Source: Batillaria attramentaria
Lineage: Eukaryota > Mollusca > Gastropoda > Batillariidae
Length of the DNA: 64,000 nt
Direction: 5' to 3'
NCBI GenBank assembly: GCA_018292915.2
Contig: JACVVK020000091.1
Location: 171,001-235,000, forward strand
A program made the translations under genes and the position numbers. Below are positions 1-13,651 of the stretch, piece after piece. The stretch's first letter is position 1. Each line of letters starts with the position of its first letter. Below the pieces are notes generated by a model. That model did no database searches and was not told the origin of the DNA. It saw nothing but the letters and a program-made list of their open reading frames with translations.

Positions 1-250
1 TTCAAGATCTGTCACCGTTAGACGGCCAAAGTTACAGAATTTAACTTATAATGTAACTGTCTCTCAGTGGCAGCAGGCGGATACGGGGTGGTGGTGGTGG
101 TGTGTGTGTGTGTGTGTGGGGGGGGGGGGGGCAATGGGGAGAGAGCTTTCTCCACTGATAGGAGCATTTATAACTCGCTTGAACCCTTTCAAGATCTGTC
201 ACCGTTAGACGGCCAAAGTTACAGAATTTAACTTATAATGTAACTGTCTC
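1..250. repeat. 63-bp direct repeat, copies 1-63 and 188-250
   Basis: The same 63 bases, beginning TTCAAGATCTGTCACCGTTA, occur twice with 187-bp spacing and no mismatch that I can see. Between them is a GGT/GT/G-rich low-complexity run. The first copy is cut by the window edge, so the repeated unit may be longer. Confidence 0.9.
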
Positions 251-1515
251 AATGTTCAGACACTACTGAACTCTGCCGCCAAATGTAGGCCCGGTACTGC
301 GTATTCGCTAACGCACGTCATGTTTTTGGTCGCCTGTCGCTTTCCGTTGTTTTTGCTATGACTAGCTATGACTATGCTATGACTGACTATTAGCCTGTCA
401 CAGTAAAGAACTGTCGAATGTTACATCGTTACCCCCATAGTAATCCGAGTCGGAGACCCTCCTCATCATGGTCACAATTGACTGGAGTGAATCCGCGTGT
501 GTTGAAAGGGTCCTTGCCCCTCCCCTCCAACCATCTCGGTCAGTGGTTGTGGTGCGAAATGACGGGTTCGACTTAGACAGGTAGACAGTGGAATCAAAAG
601 AAGAGCGAGGCAGGCAGTAATAGGATTGCCAGGTATGCCAGCAGCGCGTCTGTCTGTCAACTCCAGTGAAGCCTCTATCTCCCACGTTGGTTCGCGGCAC
701 CGTACGTCTGGCTACGTAAGTGAACTTCTTGCCTACACGGCTGCGCTTGCCGCACGGCCGGTCTTCTGGCGGGAAGACCTTCAAGTTCAGCGGGTCAGGG
801 TTCTGGAAGTTACGATCTCGTGTACATGGTGCATTGAAAAGCAAGGCTTTTTCATGGCATGTAAGGTCAAAACCGTTATATTGCCGTAGCTTGCCACGGT
901 ACGCACAGTTTGTAAGACAACTTAGGTATGGTGTTTTGACAGGTCACTACTACAGTTCGAGTCTGACCGCTGCTTCAGTGATAGATCAGTCACTGAGAGT
1001 CACAGTCTAGGTGGGTGTAATCGATGGTGCAGCCGGCTTCCAAGGTTATAATGGTCAGTTGGTTACGCGTCTCAATTAATGCTGACCGAACTGCTGAACC
1101 GTTGGAGACTTTGCTTGCCTCTGGGATGGATGCCCTCACATACTAGTATCATAGTGATACTGCATGCCGGCGCAGCCGGTCTCGTCGGAGGCACGGTGTG
1201 CATCAGTGAAGACCGACTGAGTGCACACACACACGCCGGTTCCATTGAAATTTGTTGCCACTGTCTCAGCAGCAAACGGCTGATTATAGTTGCCATAAGA
1301 CTGAGCACGACTGAAGCCGAGGGGATTAAGTTGTGGCCGGGTCAAGGTTCAGACCGGCGGCCATGGGGGACACTAGTTGAGGTTAGGTTGGAGTGGGGGT
1401 AGGGTGGGGTCTGAGGGGGCGGCAGTCGTGGAATTAGGCGTAAAAAAAGTATTCTCAAACGGTAATACCCGTTCAGTGATGTCTGCCTGCTCAGTTCAGT
1501 CCCTGCCTGCGGCTG

Positions 1516-1563
1516 CCCCCCCCCCCCCCCCCCCCTTTTCTCTCTCTCTCTCTCTCACACACC

Positions 1564-1648
<85 letters not shown>
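1516..1648. repeat. Compound microsatellite C(n)-(TC)n-(CA)n
   Basis: About 20 C are followed by a TC run and two long CA runs separated by CATA. ORFs across it encode only Thr-His or Val-Cys strings. Confidence 0.95.
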
Positions 1649-1650
<2 letters not shown>

Positions 1651-2577
1651 CACGCAGCATTCAAGACATACTCGTTCCTGCCTTGCACCTCAGGGCAGCT
1701 CAGTCCTGATTGCTGATCAAAGCGAAACAGAAGTTGCCCACCCCAACTACACCCACTGCTACTAGCAACTTCACCTGGTGGTACATGTTTGTGTGGGTGG
1801 ATGAACGTCATGTCTGGCCCACACACACAAACCTCTGACCACAGTACAAGTGTAGAAACAGTTGGTTTTGTTCCTGGCTTTGGCGCCTCAGTATTCTCCT
1901 CCTTGTAACAGTCTGCTGGCTCTGCTGTTCCAATTTGTCTTGGAACGAATCCAGTGCTAGAACCCTTGGACTTAGTTGTCAACTTGCCAGTAATTTCAGC
2001 ACCCAGTTTCTTTCTCTTTTTGTGTTTCTGTGTTTCTGTTTCTCTCCATCTCTCTTCCTGGTATGTCTAAGTGCTTCTCAGTTTGTGCTTGCTCGCGTGA
2101 CTGTTTTATTGTTTTTTTCTTTATCGTAGTTACTTGTCAGCATTCATCGCATTAAGGTTTGGATTTTTGTGGCCTCTCAACGCTTTCTGCCACCGCGCAA
2201 GTCCTCTCAGTCTTGGAAAACATTTTCTTGACTTTCGCCCCTCAGTATCTTGGACTGACACGAGTCGTCCGTCCAGAGTACATGAGCGTCTTGATGGAGC
2301 ATAATTATTTTCCTTCAGACTTTAAAAAAAAAAAATTTCACGGAGAATGTCACTGTTTCGGACGAGAGCTTTGTTCAGTGTTAGCAGTGGTGTGATTAGA
2401 CCTATGCGAAGCTGAAATCCACTAGGTCATCGGGGCCATGGTGGAATCCGATACATAGATCAGAGTTATCAGCGTATTCCAAACGCCTTTCAGTTTGTTG
2501 CAATTACCAACGAGTGGCGAGAGTAATAATAATATAATAATGCATTTTTATAGAGCGCCGCCCTCCAAGTAACAAGG

Positions 2578-2596
2578 AGCGCGCGCGCGCGCACAC

Positions 2597-2659
<63 letters not shown>
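2578..2659. repeat. (GC)n-(CA)n microsatellite
   Basis: A short GC alternation passes into a long CA run. It follows an ATA/ATT-rich stretch with a TATAGAGCGCC motif that resembles the 3' tail of the SINEs in this window, so the microsatellite may have grown beside a SINE remnant. Confidence 0.9.
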
Positions 2660-2662
<3 letters not shown>

Positions 2663-2880
2663 CTATTTGTACCCACTTTCACATCCAATTTGGCAGGCGC
2701 AGCGACATCCAACTACTCTTGGTACACACAAACAGAATCCGCAGAAGTCAACTATCAAAAGCTTGGCAAAAGAGAAAGGTCTTCAGATCTTTTCTCCCTG
2801 ATATTTGTGCAACATTAAACATGTATTTGCATGGCGTAGTCGTTGGTCTAAGTATCCAATATTCGTGTTTATGTTTACAG

Positions 2881-3037
2881 AGAGGCGTACTACACATGCA
2901 GGGGGAGAAGTATTTCATCGAACCATTGAAAAACTCATCATCAGCATCATTACCACTTCATCAACGACCACATATCATCTACCAGCAGGAGCCACAGCCT
3001 GCCAAAAACCATTCTGCGTCCAGCTGTAGAGTTACAG
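2881..3037 (+). CDS. ADAMTS9/20-like: ADAMTS exon 1 (recognised): propeptide
   Basis: Encodes [16 protein letters not shown], which matches the conserved ADAMTS propeptide stretch ending in YFIEPL, then PHIIYQ and SSCRV, a candidate cysteine-switch (family form CGV) that keeps the zymogen latent. Acceptor TTTACAG, donor GTAAGA. It starts in phase 0 and ends in phase 1. Confidence 0.92.
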
Positions 3038-4242
3038 GTAAGACTGATTTGTACATGTTTATGTAGGGTAATTTCAGTTCAGCTGAAGATAATAATAATA
3101 ATAATAGAGTATTGTGTTTCCTGGAATTGGCTCAAAGCGCCCGAGCTGAACCCGAAACGCACGCATACGTGAATAACATGCATTCTCTCTCACACTGGGC
3201 ATCAACAGATTACAATCACGCGTTGCGAAAGGGTCAGCTCAGCTCAGCTATTCAATTTTCAGAATTTAGAATTGCATTCATTTTTCAAACGATTTTGTGG
3301 GCTGAACATTTCCAAAGCAGAGGAAGCCGGGGTACCCCCGACGATCAACCCGAATGAACGCAAAAAGTCTTTGCCCCGAGTGGGACTCGAACCTGACCTC
3401 TCGCATTGGTGACGAAGTCTTAACGACCATAGACCACCGACCGCCCCACTACAAAAAAAAAAAAAAAAAAAATCCCAGAAAAGCCCATACGCACTTCACC
3501 CCATCCGTAAAAACGCTTTCCCAGCGTCTTTGGGGCTGTTTCGATGTTGACCTGGTTCCCTATGGTCATGTCTCACCCTTTGGATGTCGATCTTTGACCG
3601 CCGCCCCTGTACCCAAAACGGTGAAACAACTCACCTGACCCAGGCTGAGCAAAAATTGAAAAAAAAAAAATAAAGGATCGGTAGGTTTGGTCGGCACTGC
3701 ACTGCGGCGACGCGCTTTCCCGGGGGAAGCAGCCTGAATTTCCAGAAAGGAACACTAACGTAATAAAAGAAACAAAACAAAAAAGAAACTGCCCTCTCGC
3801 CTAAGACATTTACTGAAGCTATGTGGGCTCTCAAGAAGCTTATTCTGTAGTGTCTCCGTTTCGAGAAAACATTATATCATAATTATAATACATTATTGAT
3901 GCACTCTTTGAACCGTCTTTCCTTTTACTCGTGTTCATGCTTTCTTGTTGCTTTTTTTTTTTCCAGAAAATTTCAAGCATCATCGGTTAAAGCCAAGTGG
4001 TGGTGTGGGAGTAGAGCAAAACTCCAGTGACAATGCAGACTCTATTGTGAAAAATTCCATTCATCTTTCTCGCCACAAACGTTCCCCGGGAGTATCACGG
4101 AAGCACCGTGTAGAGACTTTAGTTGTGGCGGACAGTGCAATGTTTCGGTACCACGGTACTGATCTTCAGCATTATGTCTTAACACTCATGTCTATAGTGA
4201 GTATAATCTTTTTTTGTTTCTCATTTGTCGTCGTCGTCGTCG

Positions 4243-4320
<78 letters not shown>

Positions 4321-7300
4321 TGTTTTATGTTTTTGTTGCCCTGCAGTCCCAGCTCGTTTCTGTTTTCATGTTTGTGCAGGAGATTTATTTGCTTGGCTTT
4401 GATTAACTGTGTGTATTGATTGATTGATTTTTTATTAGTGAAACCAATGGTTGTCTACTTAATGTCAGCCGGTTAAGTTTTCCCCTTCGCAATCAGTTCT
4501 GCCGACGGACGGGGATTTCGCTGCGTAGTATGTGCTCTTTTTTCTATTTTTTCCCGGACTCCAGTTGTGTTTTTTTTGCGGTGTTTTGGTTGTAATAGAA
4601 GCACATGGCCTAATTTACTGCTAAGAGTGACAGTTGAGATCCCTGAACCCAATTTACCGGAACAGATGGTTCTCTTCACACTTGCCAAGTAGGTAGAGGT
4701 ATTGCCGTATCCGTATCAGTTGACTTTCTGACCCACTTTTACCTGCTCTGCCCTTGGTACCTCCCGCTTCTCTCTCCATCTTCATTATTATCTCCCTTTC
4801 AGCGTCATCTCACCCAACTCCTCGCGCTGCGCCTTCTCTGACCCCGCGATAGCAACCCAAGGAGTAGTCTAGTTATAAGCATGATTTATATCTGATGAAA
4901 TTTCAGACGCGGCTGATTGTGATAAACACCGAGTCGCCGCAACATAAACAAATCTGGATAGGAGTATGTTTACTTACATCGCACAGACCTTCCATAGTGT
5001 GGAGCGCTCGCTCGCTTCAAGTGATGGCTCTCTTTCAGACAGGCGGTGTTGCCTGCCTTTGAAGACCTATGGAAACAACAGAGTGGAGGAAATGAAGATA
5101 AAAGGACTCGATTAAAAAACGAAGATCTGTTTTATGTCGGAAAAGTGGTCCACGTGCTTCACATGCAGTGTCAGCAGCCAGCGCTCGACCCCATTGAGAG
5201 CTGTCGAGTGTAATCTTGGGCTGACTTCTCGTGTCGTGAAAGGTGTCCCGAAAAGCAAGTCTAGCCGTCGATAAGAGCAAATAAATTCGTCATATCTCAG
5301 CTGAACGCTCATCATAATTCCCTTTTAATCTAGGGTCCCAGGACATAAACATTCTGAAGTGGAATATGATAAATAAAGTATGCGCAGGGTGTGAGGTCCT
5401 CGTACGTAGCGCTGCATTGGCTCTTTGGATCTCTGAAGATACTATTGAAGGCTGTGTCATAAGATTTCTGTTGAGTCCTGTCGCGTGAGGTGAAACATGG
5501 AAGGTGAAGGTCAGTTCAGGTCGGCGTCGTTGAGTCCACAGGCATAATAATAATAATAAAAAGCTTAGAAGGAGGGGCGGTCCATGCATTTCGGCCTGTT
5601 ACCACAACACAAATTTCCTTAGAACCGGTCTGCTCCGGAAATTATCGCCGTTACCGAGATCCTGTGGTCGAGTTCTTTCATTCTGGCTATGCGCGGCCGT
5701 TGCTGACGTTGGCAGAAATGCATACAGGCAAACCTAGCGTAGCCCATGAGGTTAGGAGACATGGTACCGCCAGTTACTGAGCTGCCTAGGAGAGGTGTGC
5801 AGCCTCATTGCAAGGTGGCCACTGCAGGCAAGAGATCGTCTTCAACAAGTGCACACTAAAGCAGGCCTATTATCCTAATGAGTTTGCTTTGACCGCACTG
5901 ACTCGATGACCAGGGCTTGGTATCCGTTGGAACTATAACAAAATGTCCGGGCTGACCGTACTAAAAGTATAGGACAGATGTCCTGAATTTTTTCCACTGT
6001 GGTGCAGAAATGATAGGACAGAAACTGTGATATGTCCGCCATCATAAGAAAGTTATCGGACATTTTGAAAAGGAATCGGTCTATGGCCGATGTCCAAAGA
6101 CCTGGATGACGATGTAATTGATTGATTGGAACTCTTGCAGAGAACGTCCATGTTGATGTTGCGTTCGAAGTCAACATTGGGCTCTGAATAATGCTGATTA
6201 AGGGGCATCAGGTAAATTTTCCAACTTCACAGAGCTGCTCACGACGACAAAAGCACAATGCCACAAAAGGTATGATTATGTGGACCGACGTTATACGTCT
6301 ACTAATTACCCATACCACGGGGATAAGAAAACGTTTTAGGAAAGAATTGCTGCCACGTGACCCTAGCAAGGAAACCAAAAATGAGGCACAGTTACGCCAT
6401 CTCAGTGTTGGGGGTGACGTTGTAGCCCATCCTGGAGTCGGCCGCTCTAATTCAGCCTACCGTCTTACATCACCTGAAATGAACAACCAGCATCAAATTT
6501 CAGCAATAATTTAGTGTCTGTGGTGCACGTCTGTGTCAGAACGGAACAGGCAAGCCTGACTGCCGAAGTTTCCCTTAAATGTGTGTGCGTAAATTCGTCC
6601 CTAGTGACCGGAAACAAAAACACGCCAAGAGAGCAATGTCGTCAGTGAACCAGAAGAATTGGGGCACAAGGTAAGCGACTGCAATTCGGCCTGCTTACGT
6701 CACTTACAAGTGAAACAAACCCTCATCAAATCTCTGCAGCAGTTTAGTGCCTGGAGTGCACGACTGTGCCAGAACGGAACGGGCAAGCCTGACTGCCTGA
6801 GTTTCCCCTAAAATTTCTGTGCGTAAATTCTAGTTATCAGTCGGAAACGAAAACACGCCAAGAGAGAATTGTCGTGAGTGACCCAGTGAACCGGAAGAAC
6901 TAGGACACTAGGTAATCGGCAAGCCCCCCTTGTGGCCGTTGATTGCTATTTGACAGTGTTGCACAACATCAAAGACGTGAACTCATTATCACGGACAGGA
7001 AGCCTCTTAGCGAGGGAGGACGAGGTGGTACAGCGTAGAGCCTTCATCCGCATGGCGTATCAGTGATACGTTGACCTCGGCCGGGTTGTGTTTAGGTGTT
7101 GGGTGCCTCGGCAAAAAAGCCTTGCTTAGATCTTCATTATCCGCGACACAGCGCTATAGGTCGGGTTTGCCACGCAGACTTGGTTCTCTGCGTGAGGTTC
7201 ACTGATTTGTGAGACGCTCAACTGGCCAGGTAAGAGTTACTGCGCTGCACCTGAGCATCCCCCTCCCTCCCCGACACGCATTTGCACTTTGTTTCTGGAA

Positions 7301-10023
7301 GCACTCTCCTTGCGTTTAGCCGGCTGTCTGATCATAAAGTGATGCCGATCCCTCTGCAAAACATAGGCTAGGGGCCGTTTCAAAAGTCGGAAATTTCAGT
7401 CTGTTAAAATGATGCACTTGACAACTTACTGTGCTGCTGAGCAAGACTGAATTGTCAGTCGAGGTTTTCCACACGATATTTTCAGATGGTGTCTGTGCGG
7501 TGTGCGTATGCCATGGGGGAGGGGGGGGGGAGGGGCTGCGCGTTGGCGAGGGGGGCACTGAGTGTGTTGAATGATTTACCCTCAGTACTGACGTGCCTCT
7601 CTGAATGCAAGTTGCTGGAAGCGTGAAGACCACCAGTACAACTCAGCCCTGCTGGAATCAGTCGAAAAGAAAACAACTCTCCTACTCATTAATGGCATCT
7701 CACAGTTATACTAACCCACTCCCATCTTCACAGGCTGTTTCGGCCTTTGAAATGTCTCCGTGGGACCAGTTCACCGTTTATCTGACCATTCCCCTGAAAT
7801 GCCCACGTTCGACTTTGGCCGCCTTTTGCTGGCCGCCACTAATGCCTGAGCGCCGGTCCGAACTGTGAAGTGCTCATCAAAGATCCCGGCAGGGCTTCCA
7901 GTTAATCCCCTATAAACACCTTGACGTAGAACGGTAAACTGGGGGGATGACCACAGAGTCTTTGGAACTAATCACAGCCGATGGGAGATACCGCGGCGCG
8001 GAAGATCCAGCGCGATCCATCCGTAAAAGGTTTGGGCAAAGCTGGGTGCTTACCTGTAGGCTGTGGAGTACCTGGTGCTGTCCCGAACCCACCGTTAACA
8101 GGTTGCCCCATTAAACTTGCCCTCTCCTTCACCCGCTTCCGCGCTCAGCGCCAGCTTTGCTGAACAAACCGATGGGAACTTCTCGCACAGCTTCATCAGC
8201 GGGCCGGGTAACACGTTTTACATGTTTTCTCAGCCACCAGTCTGAAAAGAGTGTCTGCTTGGGAGGTTGGCCGGCGGAGGTCACTTTTGCCGATGACTGA
8301 GTCACTCTTTTGTTGTGGATAGTGTTGCTTTGTGGAGAGTACTTGTTTGTTTAGACATGAGTCAGTGGGCTGGGCCGTACCAACACTAGTTGTAGCGGCC
8401 GGGCAGCGAAGGGACGACGACCTTATGATTGTGCACTCGCTAAGTGCGAGTCAACTTGCAAGGCAGGGACGGCCAGTATGGTCAAGGGTAACTGAGTGTA
8501 ATGCAGCCACTCACACAGTTTCAAGTTGGGTTGGTTAGTTGTAGGTTAACGTCCCCACCAAGGTGGAGTCACTGGAAAACGACCCTTATGTGCAGGTTAT
8601 GGGGGGAAAGAGGCAATGGCCAAGGGTAGCCACGATAGTCCAGTGGATTTGTGAAGAACGACTCAGCCTCGCCAAGGGTAACCGTTTGCTGTGCACCCTC
8701 TCAGTTTAGGTCTCCAGCCAGTGGGAAGGGGTATTGTTTTCAGTGGTGTCCTCTGTTCGTCTCTACTAGACACCATCATTTGCGACCGGACTGGACTTGC
8801 AGCAGTTCCGGCCTTGCTCTCTTTTTGACTCTGAGAAACAGTTGTACACGGCGGCAGAGATCGCATTCGCACCGCACAATGTGATCATGTCATGCCGCAT
8901 GCTGTCCAGTGCAATTTTCCACCTGAGGGGGTGGGTGTCCGGGGCAATAGCCTGGCACTTCGTCCGGCCTGACTAGATTCTGAAGACTGCACATTTATCG
9001 GTAGCATTAGTTGCCAGAAACGAGACGAGGCTTACTTAGGTTCTGAGAATGATCTAGTATACACGTATACCGCTGCAGTAAAAACGGATTGTACATCAGG
9101 CTGTATACAGTACAACCCCTGCTCGGTTTCTCTCTGCATAAAGCCACAGATGCAAACAGATTAGATTTAGCACAGATGTTGTCAGTCTCGAGCTGTGCGC
9201 ATTGTGCATCGAAATGTATTGTACACAGCACGCCTTTCACATTAATATCTTTCACATTTCCATATCTCAGTGTACTGCTCTAGCCCGGCTAGCGCCCCGG
9301 GGACGCCGGAAAAAGCTGAGTTGTTTTGTCAGTCGTGATGCAAATCTGATGAATACTGGCGTCTCATAGTATAATTTAAAGATCCGTCTGCAGCAAAGCG
9401 AAAGCGGCGTGGCGATGCTGAAATGTTGCGGTCACTCGCTGAGAAGAAGAGGTTTAGGCCGTTTGAATTCTCACTCACACAGCCTAGCAGACAGCCAGAG
9501 TATTGTGCCCAGAGCCCTACTTAGATTTTTTTTTTTTTTAATGATAGATCATTTCAAGGGTTCAGGATCACTCACAAGCGCAACTGTTCCAAAATAAAAC
9601 GATGTCTTCTCTAAAACCTTGTAATGTTGGAATATACACGTTTAAAGCGCATCACGAAGATTGTCTTGATAGTACATGCGTCTTAGGCAGCCGCCCAACT
9701 CGGCTGCACGCCTGTCTAAAACCTGCGTTAATTACTGTTGGCCGAGTTAATGAGCCAGTCGCGCATTTTGTCATGACCAGACTGCCGGTCACAGCCACTA
9801 GATGGATAGACTGGTTACTCACTGAGGTAGGCTGGTGCACCCACCTTACCTCTGGAGTCTTTCGTACAGTATTTTTTAATTCGTGAGCTTTACTTGCAAT
9901 CAGTGCAAGCTGGTTTGTGTGACTGAGTGCGTCTGACTCGTTCTGTAGCGCATCTCAGGAACTGCCAAAGCGGGCGAGGCAAAAATACAGTCTGTCCACA
10001 GAAGTGGTTGCAAGTGTGTGTGT

Positions 10024-10092
<69 letters not shown>

Positions 10093-11178
10093 ATCACAGC
10101 GAGTCATTGTTACCTGGAGACCAGCGCCGTATAAAAACTATGTATTATTATTATTCCATTTTAAAAAGATGAAGGCTAGCTGCTGCAGCTGCTGCTGATG
10201 ATATGATGAGTGATGATGATGATATGATGATGATGATGATGATGGAGAATATGAGAAAACTTGTGTAACCGAATCGCCCTTTGAATCGAATCGAAATTTA
10301 CCTACAGGAATTTAGAAGTATAATTATCTTATAAGTGTTTTATTTTATTCAAGAGCTGCTAAGGTTAATAGAGTCTTGACTGACCTGAACTCTGGAAGAC
10401 CCTCCTTGCAGGTTCGTGAGCACAGAACGGACTAAGTCAGACACAAAGAGAAAGCCTGTGTTTGGATAACTCTACCATGTAATAGGAAATTGTTACCCGC
10501 TTAGGGCAACAACTGTTACGTGTGCTACAAACCTAAATGTCTGGGACAGAATCCACGGAAAGGAAAGAAGGACAAGTTACCTCAGTGCTCAGTCTAAACT
10601 CCAGCTTAAAAAAAAAGAAAAAAAAAAAAAGTGATCTGCCCAAAATAAAACTGGCTCTCTGGAGAAGAATGGTGCTGTTTACAATCAGTGGAAAGTGAAC
10701 TGCTGAACCGCTGGAAGAGATGCGTCTGAAATTAGCATCGCCGCGGGCAGCTAGACTGAGGCAGATGGGTGATTTTATTGAACAGACATAGACACTGGGG
10801 TCGGCCTGTTCACTGCCTGCAGCACACTGCAACCTCCCTCACCTTGCTAATTACATGACCGCGCTTACCTAACGCGGATTCCCCTTCAGCTGGCCTTCTC
10901 TTACACCTTGCCCATAATTATTTTCCCTAGTAGTACATGTACTCTACGTTATGCCAGGCGGAGTCGTAGGCGTGGGCTTATGTCAGTCCGTTTATTGTTG
11001 CTGTACACTGTGCCTCGTTATACTCGTTATGTTTGTTAACAGGAACACGGGAAGGTACCCCTCCCCCGGTTCCCCCTACGCCCCCCCCCATCCCACCCCC
11101 CCCCCCCATCCCGCCTCTTTCTCCAACCTGAAATCCGCTTCCCCATCTCTTGCCACTGTACACCTGTACGGCCAAACA

Positions 11179-11209
<31 letters not shown>

Positions 11210-13591
11210 ACTCGTCTCATTCTACCGCCCCCCCCCCTTCCCCTCCCCGCATCCCCTTCCTCCACTCCTTCCAAACGCTCCCCCTCCCCCCCCCCCCCCC
11301 CTTACACTCTTTCTTTTCTCCCACCCACCCCCTCCACTGTGATCCCCCTCCCCATCCCCTGCCCTCTCTCTCTCTCTCTCTCTCTCTGCTCTGTCCGTTA
11401 CGTAAAGCGGTATTGTGTAGGCCGGACGCAGGTCAGTAATTAATATGCACCTCACCTGACAGCGTGGTGGACAGTGCTTGATGGGCGGGGGTCACTAGTT
11501 TGTCACACCGCTCTACCCTGTAGTTAATGATATTCCTGGCTGATCCATGAAATGGTCTCCCCGCCCGCACACACCTTTCCTCCCCGCCCTGTTTGCTCCA
11601 GTTATTCACAGTGTTACGTGTGCTTCGACCACTTCAGTTGCATTATGGTGGTGTTAGGTTACATTCATTAATTTGATCTAACCGTGCACAGTATTGGGGC
11701 ATCGTGACATGGGTTTGGCACTCCTTTCACAAGCAAGCTGCATTTTTCCCCTTGCCAAAATACTCATATTGATCGTGATTTTTTTTTTCTTTTCCTCTTT
11801 TCTGAAACATCTTGTCACTGCTTCCGTTTTGTGCTTAGCGTAAAACGCCTCCACCACCACGACCAAGACACACTGACAACCAACTGTACAGGCGCTGCTG
11901 GCAGCTGGAGGGCGCGGGGGAGGGGGGGGGGGGAGTGTGGTGTGTGTGTGTGTGGTGTGTGTGTGTGTGTGTGTGTTGTGTAATCTCACGTGTTTAGGCG
12001 ATTACTTGTCCGGTGAAAGCCGAAGACAAATTTCTTTTCTGTATCCGCTGTATGTGTAAAACACCTTAACCAGCTTGATCGCATTCTGTTGTCATAATGG
12101 ACATTTGCTTGTTTTGTGTGTTGCAGGTCAGAAATATATACAGAGATCCGTCGTTAAAGAATTATATCAATATTGTTGTTGTCAAGTTCATCATATTTCA
12201 AACTGTACAGGTGAGTTTCACGAAACCACTTCCTTACTTTTTACAAGAGCGTTAGCGAGTAATCTTGGTGCTGTAGTGCAGGGGAAAGAACTGTAGCCTT
12301 TAGCTCTTTCGGCACTTGCGGCAGGATGATTACTTCCCTTGTTTGGCTCGCTCCTCTTGCGCGTGCAGTGTGCGCGGCTACTACACTACACTACAATGTA
12401 GGCCAACAGAAAATTCCATCTTTGCGATACAGAAGGATAATACAATTACAAATAGCCATGGCAAAATCTGTAGTAAAGCTGTCTATGCTGTTCCAGGTCA
12501 TAGAGAGTAAAATTTCTTTTGTTGTTTCATGTCCTTACTTCATAACTAATCATTATTAGTTTCAATGTTCCCTTTTGACAGACAAAAAACTAATCATATC
12601 TCCTTTTACTTAACTTTCACTCTTTTGAATGTAAGAATGTGACTGGTATGTTTCAGGATATGCCATTTAATGTTATCATATAATGCCGCTGCCACTCTAC
12701 GGGAGTTCTGTATATGGCAGCACAAAGTCAACAACCTGATCACAATAGTGTCAAGCATCATGACACCGCCATTTTAGTCACAAGGTCAGTTTCTACGTCT
12801 TCATTTACATATAACCTTTTCTCTTACCAGATACAGTACTGGGGCGGTCGGTGGTCTAGTGGTTAAGAGACTTGTCACCAATGCGAGAGGTCAGAGGTTC
12901 GAGTCCCATTCGGGGGCGAAGAATTTTTCCTTCTCGTACCGTGGCACCGTTCATTCGGGCCGATCGTCGGGGGTTCTCTCCGGGTACTCCGGCTTCCTCC
13001 CCCTCTGCTTTGGAAATGTTCAGCCCACCAAATTTAAAAAATAAATGCAATTCTAAATTCGAAATTTAAATAGCTGAGCTGACCCTTTGCACCACGTGAT
13101 TGTAATGTGTTTATGTCCAGTATGTGAGAGGATGCATGTGATTCACGTGAGCGTGTGTGTTGGGTTCAGTTCGCGGCGCTTTGAGCCGATTCATGCAATT
13201 GGGAAAAGCGCCTATACAATACTATTATTATTATTATTATTTCTGTGTACAGAGGCACCCTGTCTATATACATCATTACATGTATGTCTCTGCTGTGACT
13301 ACTCATGGTGGTTTTGTTGTTTGTTTGTTTTTTTTGTTGTTGGTTTTTTTTTTTTAACTTGTTATTGTTTGGCTGGTTTTCAAATAGTGATTTGGTGTGA
13401 AAGAAAAGGAGAAATAGTTTTTTTTTAAGGTAAATTCTTCCTAGCATTGCTGTGTTATATTAGACTTTTAATGGAACATTTTGGACTATATACCAATTTT
13501 TGCTTCTTTATTTCAGAAAATGATATATGCAGAGCTCCTGGAAAATGTGATACTCTGGTAAGTTTAAGTTTATGTCGAAGTTTGTGTGTGT

Positions 13592-13651
<60 letters not shown>

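Larger units (their letters stand above)
1..2880. other. 5' flank or intron of the ADAMTS gene, no coding exon recognised
   Basis: No ORF here resembles a signal peptide or the N-terminal ADAMTS propeptide, which should lie 5' of the first recognised exon. The stretch holds a 63-bp direct repeat, a GT/G-rich run near 100-131, two CA microsatellites and unassigned sequence. Since the first recognised exon opens with an acceptor AG in phase 0, this is most likely intron, with the first exon or exons outside the window. Confidence 0.6.
4320..12126. other. Large intron between ADAMTS exons 2 and 3, no gene seen
   Basis: About 7.8 kb without a recognisable exon. It contains a diverged tandem duplication near 6.45-6.92 kb, a dispersed-repeat copy near 9.54 kb, GT and GAT microsatellites and a long C-rich tract. 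The ORFs present are short, in all frames and without recognisable domains. Confidence 0.75.

Noticed and set aside
10951..11439. Proline/serine-rich ORF of 162 codons
   Set aside because: It lies wholly in a C-rich low-complexity tract inside an ADAMTS intron. The residues mirror base composition.
12841..12915. tRNA gene candidates with good A and B boxes, here and at about 24.2, 36.0, 40.0 and 56.4 kb
   Set aside because: The heads recur with the same long non-tRNA bodies and tails, and no closed acceptor stem is seen. They are tRNA-derived SINEs.
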